Below are positions 44,549-53,121 of a stretch of 64,000 nucleotides of DNA, piece by piece; the stretch's first letter is position 1; the number at the start of each line of letters is the position of its first letter. Position numbers and translations under genes: made by a program. This DNA comes from a bacterium 1xD42-87. Lineage in GTDB: Bacteria > Bacillota > Clostridia > Lachnospirales > Lachnospiraceae. The stretch covers positions 1 to 64,000 of the forward strand of contig RAYM01000031.1 of assembly GCA_003611805.1 (NCBI GenBank), read 5' to 3'. The notes below the pieces were generated by a model. It made no database searches. It worked only from the letters and a program-made list of their open reading frames with translations, and was not told the DNA's origin.

Positions 44549-44577
44549 AGGACAGTCTGCAGGGCTGTCCTTTTTTT
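44549..44577 (+). terminator. intrinsic terminator before the panT gene
   Basis: AGGACAG-tctgcaggg-CTGTCCT followed by six or more T. It probably ends the rubrerythrin message. Confidence 0.9.
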
Positions 44578-44607
44578 GATACATAACGCATGTTTTTAAA
44601 AACTTTA

Positions 44608-44640
44608 TTGTCAAAAAAAAACCAATGTGGTATGATACCA
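44608..44640 (+). promoter_or_regulatory. promoter with palindromic operator of the panT gene
   Basis: TTGTCA (44608-44613), 17 bases, TATGAT (44631-44636). The -10 box lies inside the palindrome TGGTAT-g-ATACCA (44628-44640), so a bound repressor would block the promoter. Confidence 0.65.
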
Positions 44641-44684
44641 CCGTATTGTATCTCAGGTGAGAATAATAACAGGAGGATTGTACC

Positions 44685-45551
44685 ATGAAAAATGAAAAGA
44701 CTTACGAACTTGTGCTTACGGCACTGTTCACCGCCATAATCGTAATTATGGCATTCACACCGCTGGGATATATCCCGCTTGTAGTCATCAATGCGACGAT
44801 CATTCACATCCCGGTGATCCTTGGAGCGCTATTTCTCGGACCGAAGAAAGGTGCATTTTTAGGATTCGTATTTGGACTCACCAGTTTAATCAACAACACA
44901 GTAAAAGCAGTTACGGCTTCGGCGTTTGTTTTTTCGCCGGTTCTGGCCTATCGGGTTGCGGGGGTGTCGGGCATTTTTAAGAGCCTGTACATCTGTTTTG
45001 TGCCGCGTATTTTAGTCGGCGTGGTTCCCTACTTTGTATGGCTCCTGATCCGCAGGATTGTGAAGGGCGATAACAAGGCTGGGAAAATTGTCGTGGATTT
45101 AATAGCATCTGCTATATTATTTTTCTCCGTCAGGGCGTTCCTGATGCGGCTGCTCCCGGAGGCGCTGAGCGCAGTTGTCTGCACGGCGATCGGTCTGATG
45201 GCGGGCGCAGCGCTCATGGCAGCGCTGACCGCGGGCGGCATGAAGAAGGCGTCCGCAAATATTGCGCTCTCCTACGCGGGACTTGCAGGCGCGTTTACCA
45301 ATACGCTCTTTGTGATGAGTGGCATTTTCATTCTGTATAAGGACGCCTACGCGAATGCTATGGGCGTGGCGGGCGATGCGGTACTGGACGTCATCATGGG
45401 CGTGGTGGCATTCAACGGCGTGGTGGAGGCTGTGGTTGCTGCGATCATTGTCACCGGTGTGGGTCTGGCTCTGACCAGAGTGAAGCCCCTGTACGCAAAT
45501 AAGGGGCGCGAGGCGGAGGACGCCGCGCTGCTGGAGGCAAAGAAAGCCTGA
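44685..45551 (+). CDS. panT: ECF transporter substrate-binding (S) component, probably for pantothenate
   Basis: This 288-aa protein has six or more membrane segments and the S-component look: ELVLTALFTAIIVIMAF at the N-terminus, then IHIPVILGALFLGPKKGAFL and GLTSLINNTVKA. S components bind a vitamin and dock to a shared ECF energy module encoded elsewhere. The next two genes are type III pantothenate kinase and CoaBC, which strongly suggests pantothenate. AGGAGGATTGTACC precedes the ATG. The C-terminal 20 residues are a charged tail. Confidence 0.85.
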   Translation: MKNEKTYELVLTALFTAIIVIMAFTPLGYIPLVVINATIIHIPVILGALFLGPKKGAFLGFVFGLTSLINNTVKAVTASAFVFSPVLAYRVAGVSGIFKSLYICFVPRILVGVVPYFVWLLIRRIVKGDNKAGKIVVDLIASAILFFSVRAFLMRLLPEALSAVVCTAIGLMAGAALMAALTAGGMKKASANIALSYAGLAGAFTNTLFVMSGIFILYKDAYANAMGVAGDAVLDVIMGVVAFNGVVEAVVAAIIVTGVGLALTRVKPLYANKGREAEDAALLEAKKA

Positions 45552-45709
45552 CGGAAGTATGTGCGGCCGGAACAAAGTCCGTGCGGAGTGTTGGACAAAT
45601 AAATAACACATGAAATAAAATAATAGGGGAGCAAACGTTCGACGAAGGCGGACAGAGAGCGCGAAAGCGCGGGTTTGCGAATACAATACACAAAAAGAGG
45701 GGAAACGGC
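45552..45709 (+). other. gap between panT and coaX
   Basis: No gene. It holds a short hairpin AGCGCG-aaa-CGCG near 45659 and an AAAGAGGGGAAACGGC ribosome site for coaX. No promoter is convincing, so coaX may be read from panT. Confidence 0.4.
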
Positions 45710-46480
45710 ATGATTTTAGCAGTAGACATCGGCAACACAAACATTGTCATCGGTTGTATGGACGGGGAGAAGGTTTGCTTTGTGGAGCGCGTCTCCACCA
45801 ACCAGGCGAACACGGAACTGGAGTATGTAGTAGAATTTCGGGCGTTATTTGATCTCTACCGCATCGGTGTGGAGGACATCACAGGGAGCATCATCTCTTC
45901 CGTCGTGCCTCCCCTCAACAATATCGTGAAGTCGGCTTTGGAGAAGCTGTTTCACAACGCGCCGCTGCTTGTGGGACCGGGGCTTAAGACGGGCTTAAAC
46001 ATTCTGATGGACAACCCGGCGCAGCTCGGGTCGGATCTGGTGGTCAACGCGGTGGCGGGACTGCACTATTACGGCGCGCCGATCATTATGATCGACATGG
46101 GCACGGCTACAACCATCAGCGTGGTGGATGAGAAGAAGAACTATATTGGCGGCATGATTCTGCCGGGCGTGAAGGTATCTCTGGATTCTCTCGTCAACCG
46201 CACCTCACAGCTTCCGCGCATCAGTCTGGAACCGCCGAAGAAAGTGATCGGCAGAAACACCATCGACTGTATGAAGAGCGGTATCGTGATGGGACAGGCG
46301 GCGTGCCTGGACGGCATGATCGAGCGGATTTACGACGAGCTGGGCTACGAGGCGCCGGTGGTTGCCACGGGCGGCCTCGCGGGGAGTATCGTGCCTCACT
46401 GCAAGAGAAAAATTGTCTGTGACAACGAGCTTACCCTGAAAGGGCTGGGGCTGATTTACCGCAGGAATGTGGAACAATAA
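45710..46480 (+). CDS. coaX: type III pantothenate kinase
   Basis: This 256-aa enzyme phosphorylates pantothenate. MILAVDIGNTNIVIGCMDGE carries the ASKHA phosphate motif with the catalytic aspartate, and QLGSDLVVNAVAGLHYYGAP and IDMGTATTISVVD are family blocks. Length is normal. The neighbours panT and coaBC supply and use the substrate and product. Confidence 0.96.
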   Translation: MILAVDIGNTNIVIGCMDGEKVCFVERVSTNQANTELEYVVEFRALFDLYRIGVEDITGSIISSVVPPLNNIVKSALEKLFHNAPLLVGPGLKTGLNILMDNPAQLGSDLVVNAVAGLHYYGAPIIMIDMGTATTISVVDEKKNYIGGMILPGVKVSLDSLVNRTSQLPRISLEPPKKVIGRNTIDCMKSGIVMGQAACLDGMIERIYDELGYEAPVVATGGLAGSIVPHCKRKIVCDNELTLKGLGLIYRRNVEQ

Positions 46481-46540
46481 TTGGTTCTATTAAATATTCT
46501 GACGGCAATGTGACAGACGGGCGGAATAAGGAGATATCGC

Positions 46541-47728
46541 ATGTTATTAAAAGAGAAACACATCGTGCTCGGTGTAACCGGCAGTATCGCGGCCTACAAG
46601 ATCGCGTCTCTCGCCAGTATGCTTGTGAAGAAGCAGGCGGATGTGACGGTAATTATGACGAAAAATGCAACCAATTTCATCAATCCCATCACCTTTGAGT
46701 CGCTGACGGGAAACCGGTGTCTGGTTGACACGTTTGATCGGAATTTTGAGTTTCAGGTGGAGCATGTATCGCTGGCAAAGCAGACCGATGTCTTCCTCGT
46801 GGCGCCGGCTTCCGCAAACGTGATTGCCAAGGCGGCGCACGGGATTGCGGACGATATGCTGACCACCACGCTTCTGGCATGCCGGTGCCCGAAGATTTTC
46901 GCGCCGGCGATGAATACCAGAATGTATGAAAATCCCATTGTGCAGGATAATATAAGTACGCTTAAGGATTACGGCATGGAAGTGGTTACTCCGGCAAGCG
47001 GTTATCTGGCGTGCGGAGATACCGGGGAAGGCAAAATGCCCGAACCGGAAGTTTTGTATGAGGCGGTTCTTCGGGCGCTTACGCCCAAAGACCTTTCCGG
47101 GAGAAAGGTGCTGGTCACCGCCGGACCGACGCAGGAAAAGCTCGACCCGGTGCGGTATATCAGCAACCATTCCACAGGAAAGATGGGGTATGCCGTCGCG
47201 GCTGCGGCTGTGCGGCGCGGCGCGGATGTGACGCTTGTGTCGGGGAAAGTGGAGCTTACTCCGCCCATGGGCGTACAGGTGGTGCCGGTTGTCTCGGCGG
47301 CGGACATGGCGCAGGCGGTCAAGGCTGCGGCTTCGGAACAGGATATCATAATTAAGGCTGCGGCTGTGGCGGATTACCGCCCCCGGGTGACGGCGGATGA
47401 AAAGCTTAAGAAGAAGGATGAGGAGTTGTCTGTGGAGCTGGAGCGCACGGAGGATATTTTGGCGTGGCTCGGCGCGCATCGTCGGGCGGGGCAGATTTTA
47501 TGCGGTTTCTCCATGGAGACAGAGCATCTGCTGGAAAATTCCCGTGTAAAGCTGGAAAAGAAAAAGATAGATATGATTGTGGCAAACAATCTGAAACAGG
47601 AAGGTGCAGGATTCGGCACGGATACCAATGTGGTAACCCTGATTACGAAAGAAAAGACGGAGGAGTTTCCCATGCTCTCCAAGGAGGAAGTGGCGGACCG
47701 GCTGCTTGACAGGATTCTTGTGCTGTAA
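46541..47728 (+). CDS. coaBC: phosphopantothenoylcysteine decarboxylase / phosphopantothenate-cysteine ligase
   Basis: This 395-aa bifunctional enzyme has an N-terminal flavin-dependent CoaC domain (GVTGSIAAYKIASLASMLVK, the active-site NTRMYENPIVQDN and CGDTGEGKMPE) and a C-terminal CoaB domain (VTAGPTQEKLDPVRYISNHS, AAAVADYRPR, ANNLKQEGAGFGTDTN). It carries out the second and third steps after pantothenate kinase. AAGGAGATATCGC precedes the ATG. It follows coaX by 60 bases. Confidence 0.96.
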   Translation: MLLKEKHIVLGVTGSIAAYKIASLASMLVKKQADVTVIMTKNATNFINPITFESLTGNRCLVDTFDRNFEFQVEHVSLAKQTDVFLVAPASANVIAKAAHGIADDMLTTTLLACRCPKIFAPAMNTRMYENPIVQDNISTLKDYGMEVVTPASGYLACGDTGEGKMPEPEVLYEAVLRALTPKDLSGRKVLVTAGPTQEKLDPVRYISNHSTGKMGYAVAAAAVRRGADVTLVSGKVELTPPMGVQVVPVVSAADMAQAVKAAASEQDIIIKAAAVADYRPRVTADEKLKKKDEELSVELERTEDILAWLGAHRRAGQILCGFSMETEHLLENSRVKLEKKKIDMIVANNLKQEGAGFGTDTNVVTLITKEKTEEFPMLSKEEVADRLLDRILVL

Positions 47729-47846
47729 ACATCGTGACGGCGCGAGGCGGCTGATAAGACGGCGTATGTCTGTAACGGATGCGTTGAGCGCCGCTGAGGA
47801 GAGGGAAGACGCGGCATGCTGCGTGATTTGACGGAGGGAGAGTGCT

Positions 47847-48395
47847 ATGAGAATCGGAACGGGATATGATGTGCACAGATTGACAGAAGGGCGAAAGTGT
47901 ATCATCGGCGGGGTGGAAATTCCTTACGAAAAGGGGCTGCTCGGTCACTCTGACGCGGATGTGCTCCTGCACGCCATTATGGACGCGCTTCTGGGGGCGG
48001 CGGCGCTGGGAGATATCGGGAAGCATTTCCCGGACAGCGATCCCGCCTACAAAGGTATTTCATCCGTAAAGCTTTTGGAGCATGTGGCAAAGCTTTTGGG
48101 GGATAACCTGTTTCTGGTGGAAAACATCGACGCGACGATTATCGCGCAGGCGCCTAAGATGCGCCCCCATATTGAGAAGATGCGGGAGAATATTGCGGGT
48201 GCGCTCGGTATCGAGGTGTCGCAGGTGAATGTGAAGGCGACCACCGAGGAGGGGCTTGGTTTTACCGGAAATGGCGAGGGCATTTCCGCTCAGGCGGTGT
48301 GCCTGCTCACAAGTCCCAGAGACCTCTACAGTGAGGATGTGGCAAAGAACTGCGGCGCGTGCGGGGGATGTCCGCACACAACGGAAGCCGTGTAA
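47847..48395 (+). CDS. ispF: 2-C-methyl-D-erythritol 2,4-cyclodiphosphate synthase with cysteine-rich tail
   Basis: This 182-aa enzyme of the non-mevalonate isoprenoid pathway contains [20 protein letters not shown] with the zinc ligands D8 and H10, [29 protein letters not shown] and [20 protein letters not shown]. The family is about 157-160 residues; here an extra 25 residues end with [11 protein letters not shown]. The three close cysteines and histidine could bind a metal or iron-sulfur cluster. ACGGAGGGAGAGTGCT precedes the ATG. It ends just before a terminator-like repeat. Confidence 0.94.
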   Translation: MRIGTGYDVHRLTEGRKCIIGGVEIPYEKGLLGHSDADVLLHAIMDALLGAAALGDIGKHFPDSDPAYKGISSVKLLEHVAKLLGDNLFLVENIDATIIAQAPKMRPHIEKMRENIAGALGIEVSQVNVKATTEEGLGFTGNGEGISAQAVCLLTSPRDLYSEDVAKNCGACGGCPHTTEAV

Positions 48396-48397
48396 AC

Positions 48398-48456
48398 CAT
48401 TTAAGGGGAATGCGAAGCATTCTCTGAATCAAGCGTGCCGGCGCTCGATTTTTTTA
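48398..48456 (+). repeat. intergenic hairpin repeat, copy 2 (terminator)
   Basis: CATTTAAGGGGAATGCGAAG is followed by CATTCTCTGAATCAAGCG and CGCTCGATTTTTTT. The final hairpin with T run can terminate ispF. The repeat also encodes the last residues of sigH on the other strand. Confidence 0.75.
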
Positions 48457-49063
48457 TGGCTTTTCTGAGTTTCGTCTTGATTCTCTGGAGGGCGTTGTCC
48501 GTGGACTTGTCGTCCCGCCCCAGCACTTTCGCGATCTGCTGGTATCCCATGCCCGTCAGGTACAGGTCGAGCACCTGCTTTTCAAAACTGCTCAGTTCGC
48601 GTTCTATGAGCATTTCCAGCCTGTCTACATTTTCCTTGTCTATGACAAGTTCCTCGGGATTTAAGTCAGAGCCGGAGGCGAGCACGTTGACGAGCGCTTC
48701 TTCCTCGCCGTCCCGTCCCTCGGAGACATTGCTGTAAAGAGATATATAATTGTTTAAAGGAATATGTTTCTGTCTTCTGGAAGCCTGCACCGCCGTGTAC
48801 ATCTGCCGGGAGACGCAAAGATCCGCAAAAGTGAAAAAGCTGGCGTCCCTGCCGCTGTCGTAGTCCCGGATCGCTTTGAACAGCCCGATCATGCCTTCCT
48901 GAATCAGATCCTCGCTGTCCGCGCCGAGGATATACATGGATTTCGCTTTGCTCCGCACCAGATTTTTGTACTTATTCATAATGTGATCCGTGATACCCTG
49001 CTCGCCGTCCCGCAGACGGATCAGAAGTTCTTCGTCGCTGTGCTGCGTATAATCTTCGCGCAT
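48401..49063 (-). CDS. sigH: sigma-H-type RNA polymerase sigma factor
   Basis: This 220-aa sigma-70-family protein shows region 2 (HIMNKYKNLVRSKAKSMYIL, DLIQEGMIGLFKAIRDYD, FFTFADLCVSRQMYTAVQAS) and region 4 (LSSFEKQVLDLYLTGMGYQQ, then KVLGRDDKSTDNALQRIKTK), the SigH arrangement that in Firmicutes starts sporulation and stationary-phase genes. ATG 49063 is chosen because GGAGAG lies 5 bases before it; an in-frame ATG at 49075 overlaps that site. The C-terminal tail (LDSENASHSP) is read through a hairpin repeat and is unlikely to be conserved. Confidence 0.9.
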   Translation of the reverse strand: MREDYTQHSDEELLIRLRDGEQGITDHIMNKYKNLVRSKAKSMYILGADSEDLIQEGMIGLFKAIRDYDSGRDASFFTFADLCVSRQMYTAVQASRRQKHIPLNNYISLYSNVSEGRDGEEEALVNVLASGSDLNPEELVIDKENVDRLEMLIERELSSFEKQVLDLYLTGMGYQQIAKVLGRDDKSTDNALQRIKTKLRKAIKKSSAGTLDSENASHSP

Positions 49064-49146
49064 ATTTCTCTCCATGGGTCAGGCGATGACCCTCAAATCA
49101 AGATCGAAAGATTTCAGATGAATTTTGTTTCCTTATAAAATCATAA

Positions 49147-49177
49147 GAAAAAACCCCGTTCTGTACCTACGGGGTTT
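49147..49177 (-). terminator. terminator after tRNA-Thr
   Basis: On the minus strand AAACCCCGT and ACGGGGTTT form a stem followed by a T run. It ends the tRNA transcript. Confidence 0.9.
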
Positions 49178-49182
49178 AGTAA

Positions 49183-49254
49183 GCTGCTGACGGGAATCGG
49201 ACCCGTGACCTCCGCACTACCAATGCGACGCTCTACCGACTGAGCCACAGCAGC
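49183..49254 (-). tRNA. tRNA-Thr (anticodon GGU)
   Basis: Read on the minus strand, the acceptor stem GCTGCTG pairs with CAGCAGC. The D-arm is GGCTCAGTCGGTAGAGC, the anticodon stem TCGCA/TGCGG closes the loop TTGGTAG with anticodon GGT, and the T-arm is ACGGGTCCGATTCCCGT. All arms pair as in a normal tRNA. CCA is not encoded. Confidence 0.96.
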
Positions 49255-49403
49255 CTGACGAAAAAGATATTCTTTTTGTCACCGATTTATAGTTTATCAA
49301 AAAGAAAAAATCTTGTCAATACTTAAAAAATTTTTTGGGTTTTAAGTTGAAGCTTTTATAGAAAAAAGTGCGGCTGCGCTTGCCGGAAAGAAATGTGTGG
49401 AAA
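49255..49403. other. AT-rich gap upstream of tRNA-Thr
   Basis: This is low-complexity, AT-rich sequence without a gene. The tRNA promoter should lie here on the minus strand (a TTGACA-like TTGACAAGATTTTTTC can be read from 49319 down), but the -10 box is not clear. Confidence 0.35.
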
Positions 49404-49577
49404 TTGAAGATAGAGGAGGAACGGAAGGAGCACAAGGCGGAGATACGCGGTTACAAGGAGAAGATAGAATAGGACCGAAAAGAATATGAGGCAGATCTAA
49501 AAGAGCAGGCTGGTGAAATCGAACGACTGCGCAAAGAAATTGAGAGATTAAAAGGCAATGGTGAAAAAGGGGAGTAA
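49404..49577 (+). pseudogene. coiled-coil gene fragment with amber codon
   Basis: An open frame starting near 49404 encodes LKIEEERKEHKAEIRGYKEK, then a TAG, then DRKEYEADLKEQAGEIERLR and KEIERLKGNGEKGE with a stop at 49575-49577. The charged heptad pattern is a coiled coil. No ATG, ribosome site or upstream domain is seen, so it looks like the tail of a lost gene, perhaps from a mobile element. Confidence 0.45.
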
Positions 49578-49600
49578 GTGTAAGGTAAGAGCTGGTTTCC

Positions 49601-49629
49601 TTGACAAAATGTCCTAAGTTGCATATTCT
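49601..49629 (+). promoter_or_regulatory. promoter of the cysE operon
   Basis: TTGACA (49601-49606), 17 bases, TATTCT (49624-49629). The leader has a hairpin CATGCCA...TGGCATG (about 49682-49714) but no T-box specifier region that I can recognise. Confidence 0.7.
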
Positions 49630-49741
49630 AAATAGGGTAGAAATTTCTTTATGACAATTTTATGATAAAAGAGTTGCTTTTCATGCCAGATAACTGCAAA
49701 ATCCGGCGTGGCATGAATGGAAACGTAGAAGGAGCGGTTAG

Positions 49742-50422
49742 ATGGGCTTTATCGGTAATATAAAGGAGGAAATCCGTATCATACGCGAGCGTGATCCGGC
49801 AATTCACTCCAATATGGAAGTTTTTCTCTATCCCAGCTTTAAGGTGATGTGCTATTACCGGCTGGCGCACAGGCTGTATCTGCGCCGCCATTATTTCTGG
49901 GCGAGGTGGGTTTCCCAGAAGGGCGTGCGCAGGACGGGCATTGAAATCCATCCGGGCGCACAGATTGGCAAGGGCTTTTTTATTGACCATGGACATGGCG
50001 TCATTATCGGGGAGACCACGGTAATCGGTGATAACGTGACGCTCTATCAGGGCGTGACCCTCGGCGGCACAGGCAAGGAGCAGGGGAAAAGACATCCCAC
50101 GATCGGGAACAACGTCATGATCAGCACCGGCGCGAAGGTGCTTGGTTCCTTTAAAATCGGGGATAATAGTAAAATCGGTGCAGGGAGCGTGGTGCTAAAC
50201 GAGGTGCCGCCTAATTCCACGGTGGTGGGCGTGCCCGGGCGCGTGGTCAGGCGCGACAATATGGCGCTGCCGCAGGAGGAACTGGACCAGACCCATCTGC
50301 CCGACCCGGTGAGGGAGGATATCATGGGTCTGCAGCGTGCCAACGCAGAATTGACGAACCGGCTGCTTGATCTGGAGCAGGAGATGAAGAATATGCGGCG
50401 GGAGAAAACGCAGAACAGTTAA
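49742..50422 (+). CDS. cysE: serine O-acetyltransferase
   Basis: This 226-aa left-handed beta-helix enzyme makes O-acetylserine for cysteine synthesis. After the helical N-terminus (DPAIHSNMEVFLYPSFKVMC) come the hexapeptide repeats and active-site blocks GIEIHPGAQIGKGFFIDHGH, IGETTVIGDNVTLYQGVTLG and the loop GTGKEQGKRHPTIGNNV. Firmicutes often place it before cysS, as here. AGAAGGAG precedes the ATG. The C-terminal tail is a coiled coil beyond the usual end. Confidence 0.95.
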   Translation: MGFIGNIKEEIRIIRERDPAIHSNMEVFLYPSFKVMCYYRLAHRLYLRRHYFWARWVSQKGVRRTGIEIHPGAQIGKGFFIDHGHGVIIGETTVIGDNVTLYQGVTLGGTGKEQGKRHPTIGNNVMISTGAKVLGSFKIGDNSKIGAGSVVLNEVPPNSTVVGVPGRVVRRDNMALPQEELDQTHLPDPVREDIMGLQRANAELTNRLLDLEQEMKNMRREKTQNS

Positions 50423-50472
50423 CATAACTAAAATAAATGGGTGAAAGTGACGCGCCCGACATGGAGGAGATT

Positions 50473-51882
50473 ATGAAAGTATATAATACATTATCGGGAA
50501 AGAAAGAGGAGTTTGTGCCCTTGGAGGAGGGAAAAGTCAGCATGTACGTCTGCGGACCTACGGTTTATAACCTGATTCACATTGGTAACGCGCGACCCAT
50601 GATCGTGTTTGACACGGTGCGCCGCTATATGGAGCACAGGGGCTATGACGTCAATTACGTGTCGAACTTCACGGACGTGGACGACAAGATCATCAAGAAA
50701 GCGAACGAGGAGGGCACGGACCCTTCCGTGATTTCGGAGCGCTATATCGCGGAGTGCAAGAAGGACATGGAGGCGCTGCATGTGAAGCCGGCAACGACGC
50801 ATCCCAAGGCGACCTGCGAGATCGACGGCATGATCGAGATGATCCAGACACTGATCGACAAGGGACACGCCTATGTGGCGGAGGACGGCACCGTTTACTT
50901 TAAGACGAGAAGCTTTCCGGGATACGGCAAGCTTTCCCACAAGAATCTGGACGATCTGCGCAGCGGCGGTCGTTCCCTTCTGGTGTCCGGGGAGGAGCAG
51001 AAGCAGGACCCGCTGGACTTTGTGCTCTGGAAACCGAAGAAGGAGGGCGAGCCTTTCTGGGAGTCTCCCTGGTGCGAGGGAAGACCGGGCTGGCATATCG
51101 AGTGCTCGGTGATGAGCAAGAAGTACCTGGGGGAGGAGATAGATATTCATGCGGGCGGCGAGGACCTGATTTTTCCCCACCACGAGAATGAGATTGCCCA
51201 GTCTGAGGCGGCAAACGGCAAACCTTTTGCCAAATACTGGATGCACAACGGATTTTTGAATATTGACAATAAGAAAATGTCCAAGTCTCTGGGGAATTTT
51301 TTCACGGTGCGGGACATCAGTGAGAAGTATGACCTGCAGGTGCTGCGGTTCTTCATGCTCTCCGCCCATTACAGAAGCCCTCTAAATTTCAGCGCGGAGC
51401 TGATGGAGGCGGCGAAGAACGGTCTGGAGCGGATCGTGACCTGCGTGTCGAACTTAAACTTCCTTCTGGAAAAGGCGCAGACGCAGGAGCCGAGCGCCAG
51501 CGAGGAAAAGGCACTTCTGCAGGCGAAAGATTTTGTGACAAAGTTTGACGAGGCGATGGACGACGATTTCAATACGGCGGACGCCATCTCTGCGATTTTT
51601 GAGCTGGTGAAATTCGCCAACACGTCCGTGGGAGAGGGCGCAAGTGCAGTTTTTATCCGCGCGCTGAAAGATGAGATTGTAGAGCTTATGGATATCTGCG
51701 GGCTTACGGCGGAGCGCCGGCAGGAGATATTAGACTCGGAGATCGAGTCGCTGATTCAGGAGAGACAGGACGCCAGAAAGGCGAAAAATTTTGCAAGGGC
51801 GGACGAGATCCGGGATCTCCTTGCCGGGAAGGGCATTGTACTGGAAGATACGCGCGAGGGAGTCAAATGGAAGAGAGCATAA
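50473..51882 (+). CDS. cysS: cysteinyl-tRNA synthetase
   Basis: This 469-aa class I synthetase has MYVCGPTVYNLIHIGNARPM with the HIGN motif and first zinc cysteine, the zinc ligands in WHIECSVMSKKYLG and HHENEIAQSEA, and KMSKSLGNFFTVRD. ATG 50473 has GGAGGAGATT directly upstream. An earlier frame start at 50437 precedes the conserved N-terminus. It follows cysE by 50 bases, forming a cysteine-supply and charging operon. Confidence 0.97.
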   Translation: MKVYNTLSGKKEEFVPLEEGKVSMYVCGPTVYNLIHIGNARPMIVFDTVRRYMEHRGYDVNYVSNFTDVDDKIIKKANEEGTDPSVISERYIAECKKDMEALHVKPATTHPKATCEIDGMIEMIQTLIDKGHAYVAEDGTVYFKTRSFPGYGKLSHKNLDDLRSGGRSLLVSGEEQKQDPLDFVLWKPKKEGEPFWESPWCEGRPGWHIECSVMSKKYLGEEIDIHAGGEDLIFPHHENEIAQSEAANGKPFAKYWMHNGFLNIDNKKMSKSLGNFFTVRDISEKYDLQVLRFFMLSAHYRSPLNFSAELMEAAKNGLERIVTCVSNLNFLLEKAQTQEPSASEEKALLQAKDFVTKFDEAMDDDFNTADAISAIFELVKFANTSVGEGASAVFIRALKDEIVELMDICGLTAERRQEILDSEIESLIQERQDARKAKNFARADEIRDLLAGKGIVLEDTREGVKWKRA

Positions 51883-52307
51883 CGATCCTTGAGGCAATCA
51901 AGAGAGACTTTGCATGCGGGGAGATTGACATACGCACCTATTCACCGCTGACGCTCGCTTATATCGGGGACGCGGTCTATGATCTGGTGATTCGCACTAT
52001 CGTGGTGGAGCGGGGCAATACCTCCGCAAACAAACTGCATCATAAGACAGTTGCCTATGTAAACGCGCGGGTGCAGGCACGGATGATAGAGGCGCTGATG
52101 GAGGAGCTGACTGAGGAAGAGCAGACGGTCTATAAGCGCGGGCGGAATGCCAAATCCTACACCACCGCGAAAAATGCCACGGTCATCGAGTACCGCAAGG
52201 CGACGGGGTTTGAGGCGCTGTGCGGTTACCTGTATCTGACCGGGAAGCAGGAGCGGATGCTTACGCTTGTGAAGAAGGCGGTAGAGCTGGTTGGGATGGA
52301 GATATGA
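51867..52307 (+). CDS. mrnC: Mini-ribonuclease III
   Basis: This 146-aa protein is an RNase III catalytic domain without the dsRNA-binding domain. LTLAYIGDAVYDLVIRTIVV holds the acidic active-site residues, followed by ANKLHHKTVAYVNA and EEEQTVYKRGRNAKSYTTAK. In Bacillus it matures 23S rRNA ends. It overlaps the cysS end by 16 bases, the standard Firmicute arrangement. Confidence 0.95.
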   Translation: MEESITILEAIKRDFACGEIDIRTYSPLTLAYIGDAVYDLVIRTIVVERGNTSANKLHHKTVAYVNARVQARMIEALMEELTEEEQTVYKRGRNAKSYTTAKNATVIEYRKATGFEALCGYLYLTGKQERMLTLVKKAVELVGMEI

Positions 52308-52383
52308 AAGTGCGGGTTTGCGAGCCTGCATAAACTGCGAAAGAAAAACAGGCGGCGAATAGGGAAAGAGAGGTTTACATAAT

Positions 52384-53121
52384 TTGGAAGAAAACACAGG
52401 AATCATAGAAGGCAGAAACGCCGTGATCGAGGCATTCCGGGCGGGGCGTACCATAGACAGACTTTATGTGCTGGACGGCTGTAAGGACGGACCGGTGATG
52501 ACTATCAAACGGGAAGCGGCAAAGCAGGGAACGCCGATTAAGTATGTGACGAAGGAGCGGCTTGACCAGATGTCCGAGACAGGCAGACATCAGGGCGTGA
52601 TCGCGGCAGCGGCGGCTTACGGATACGCGGAAGTTTCTGATATACTGCAGAAGGCGAAGGACAAGGGGGAGGAACCCTTTGTTTTACTTTTGGACGGAAT
52701 CGAGGATCCCCACAATCTGGGGGCGATCATCCGCACGGCTAATCAGGCGGGCGCGCATGGCGTCATTATTCCGAAAAACCGGGCAGTCGGATTGACGGCA
52801 ACAGTGGCGAAGGCATCTGCGGGCGCGCTGAATTACACGCCTGTGGCGAAGGTGACCAATCTGGGACAGACCATTGAGGAGCTGAAAAAGGACGGGCTCT
52901 GGTTTGTCTGCGCGGATATGGACGGTACGCCCATGTATGAATTAAATTTGAAGGGAGCGATCGGGCTGGTGATTGGAGCGGAAGGTGACGGGGTGAGCCG
53001 TCTTGTCAGGGAGAAATGTGATATGACTGCGCAGATTCCCATGCGGGGGGATATCGATTCATTGAACGCCTCCGTGGCGGCGGGGATTCTGGCTTATGAG
53101 ATTGTCAGACAGAAATTGTAA
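52384..53121 (+). CDS. rlmB: 23S rRNA 2'-O-methyltransferase of the TrmH/RlmB family
   Basis: This 245-aa SPOUT methyltransferase has the N-terminal substrate-binding part (IIEGRNAVIEAFRAGRTIDR) and the knot motifs LLDGIEDPHNLGAIIRTANQ, GLVIGAEGDGVSRLVREKCD and IPMRGDIDSLNASVAAGILA. The start appears to be TTG 52384 with AGAGAGG about 10 bases upstream. It shares its last base with the start of the next gene. Gene order cysE-cysS-mrnC-rlmB is classical. Confidence 0.95.
   Translation: MEENTGIIEGRNAVIEAFRAGRTIDRLYVLDGCKDGPVMTIKREAAKQGTPIKYVTKERLDQMSETGRHQGVIAAAAAYGYAEVSDILQKAKDKGEEPFVLLLDGIEDPHNLGAIIRTANQAGAHGVIIPKNRAVGLTATVAKASAGALNYTPVAKVTNLGQTIEELKKDGLWFVCADMDGTPMYELNLKGAIGLVIGAEGDGVSRLVREKCDMTAQIPMRGDIDSLNASVAAGILAYEIVRQKL

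Noticed and set aside
49580..49741. Possible cysteine T-box before cysE
   Set aside because: I see no specifier loop and no TGGN-type T-box sequence before a terminator.
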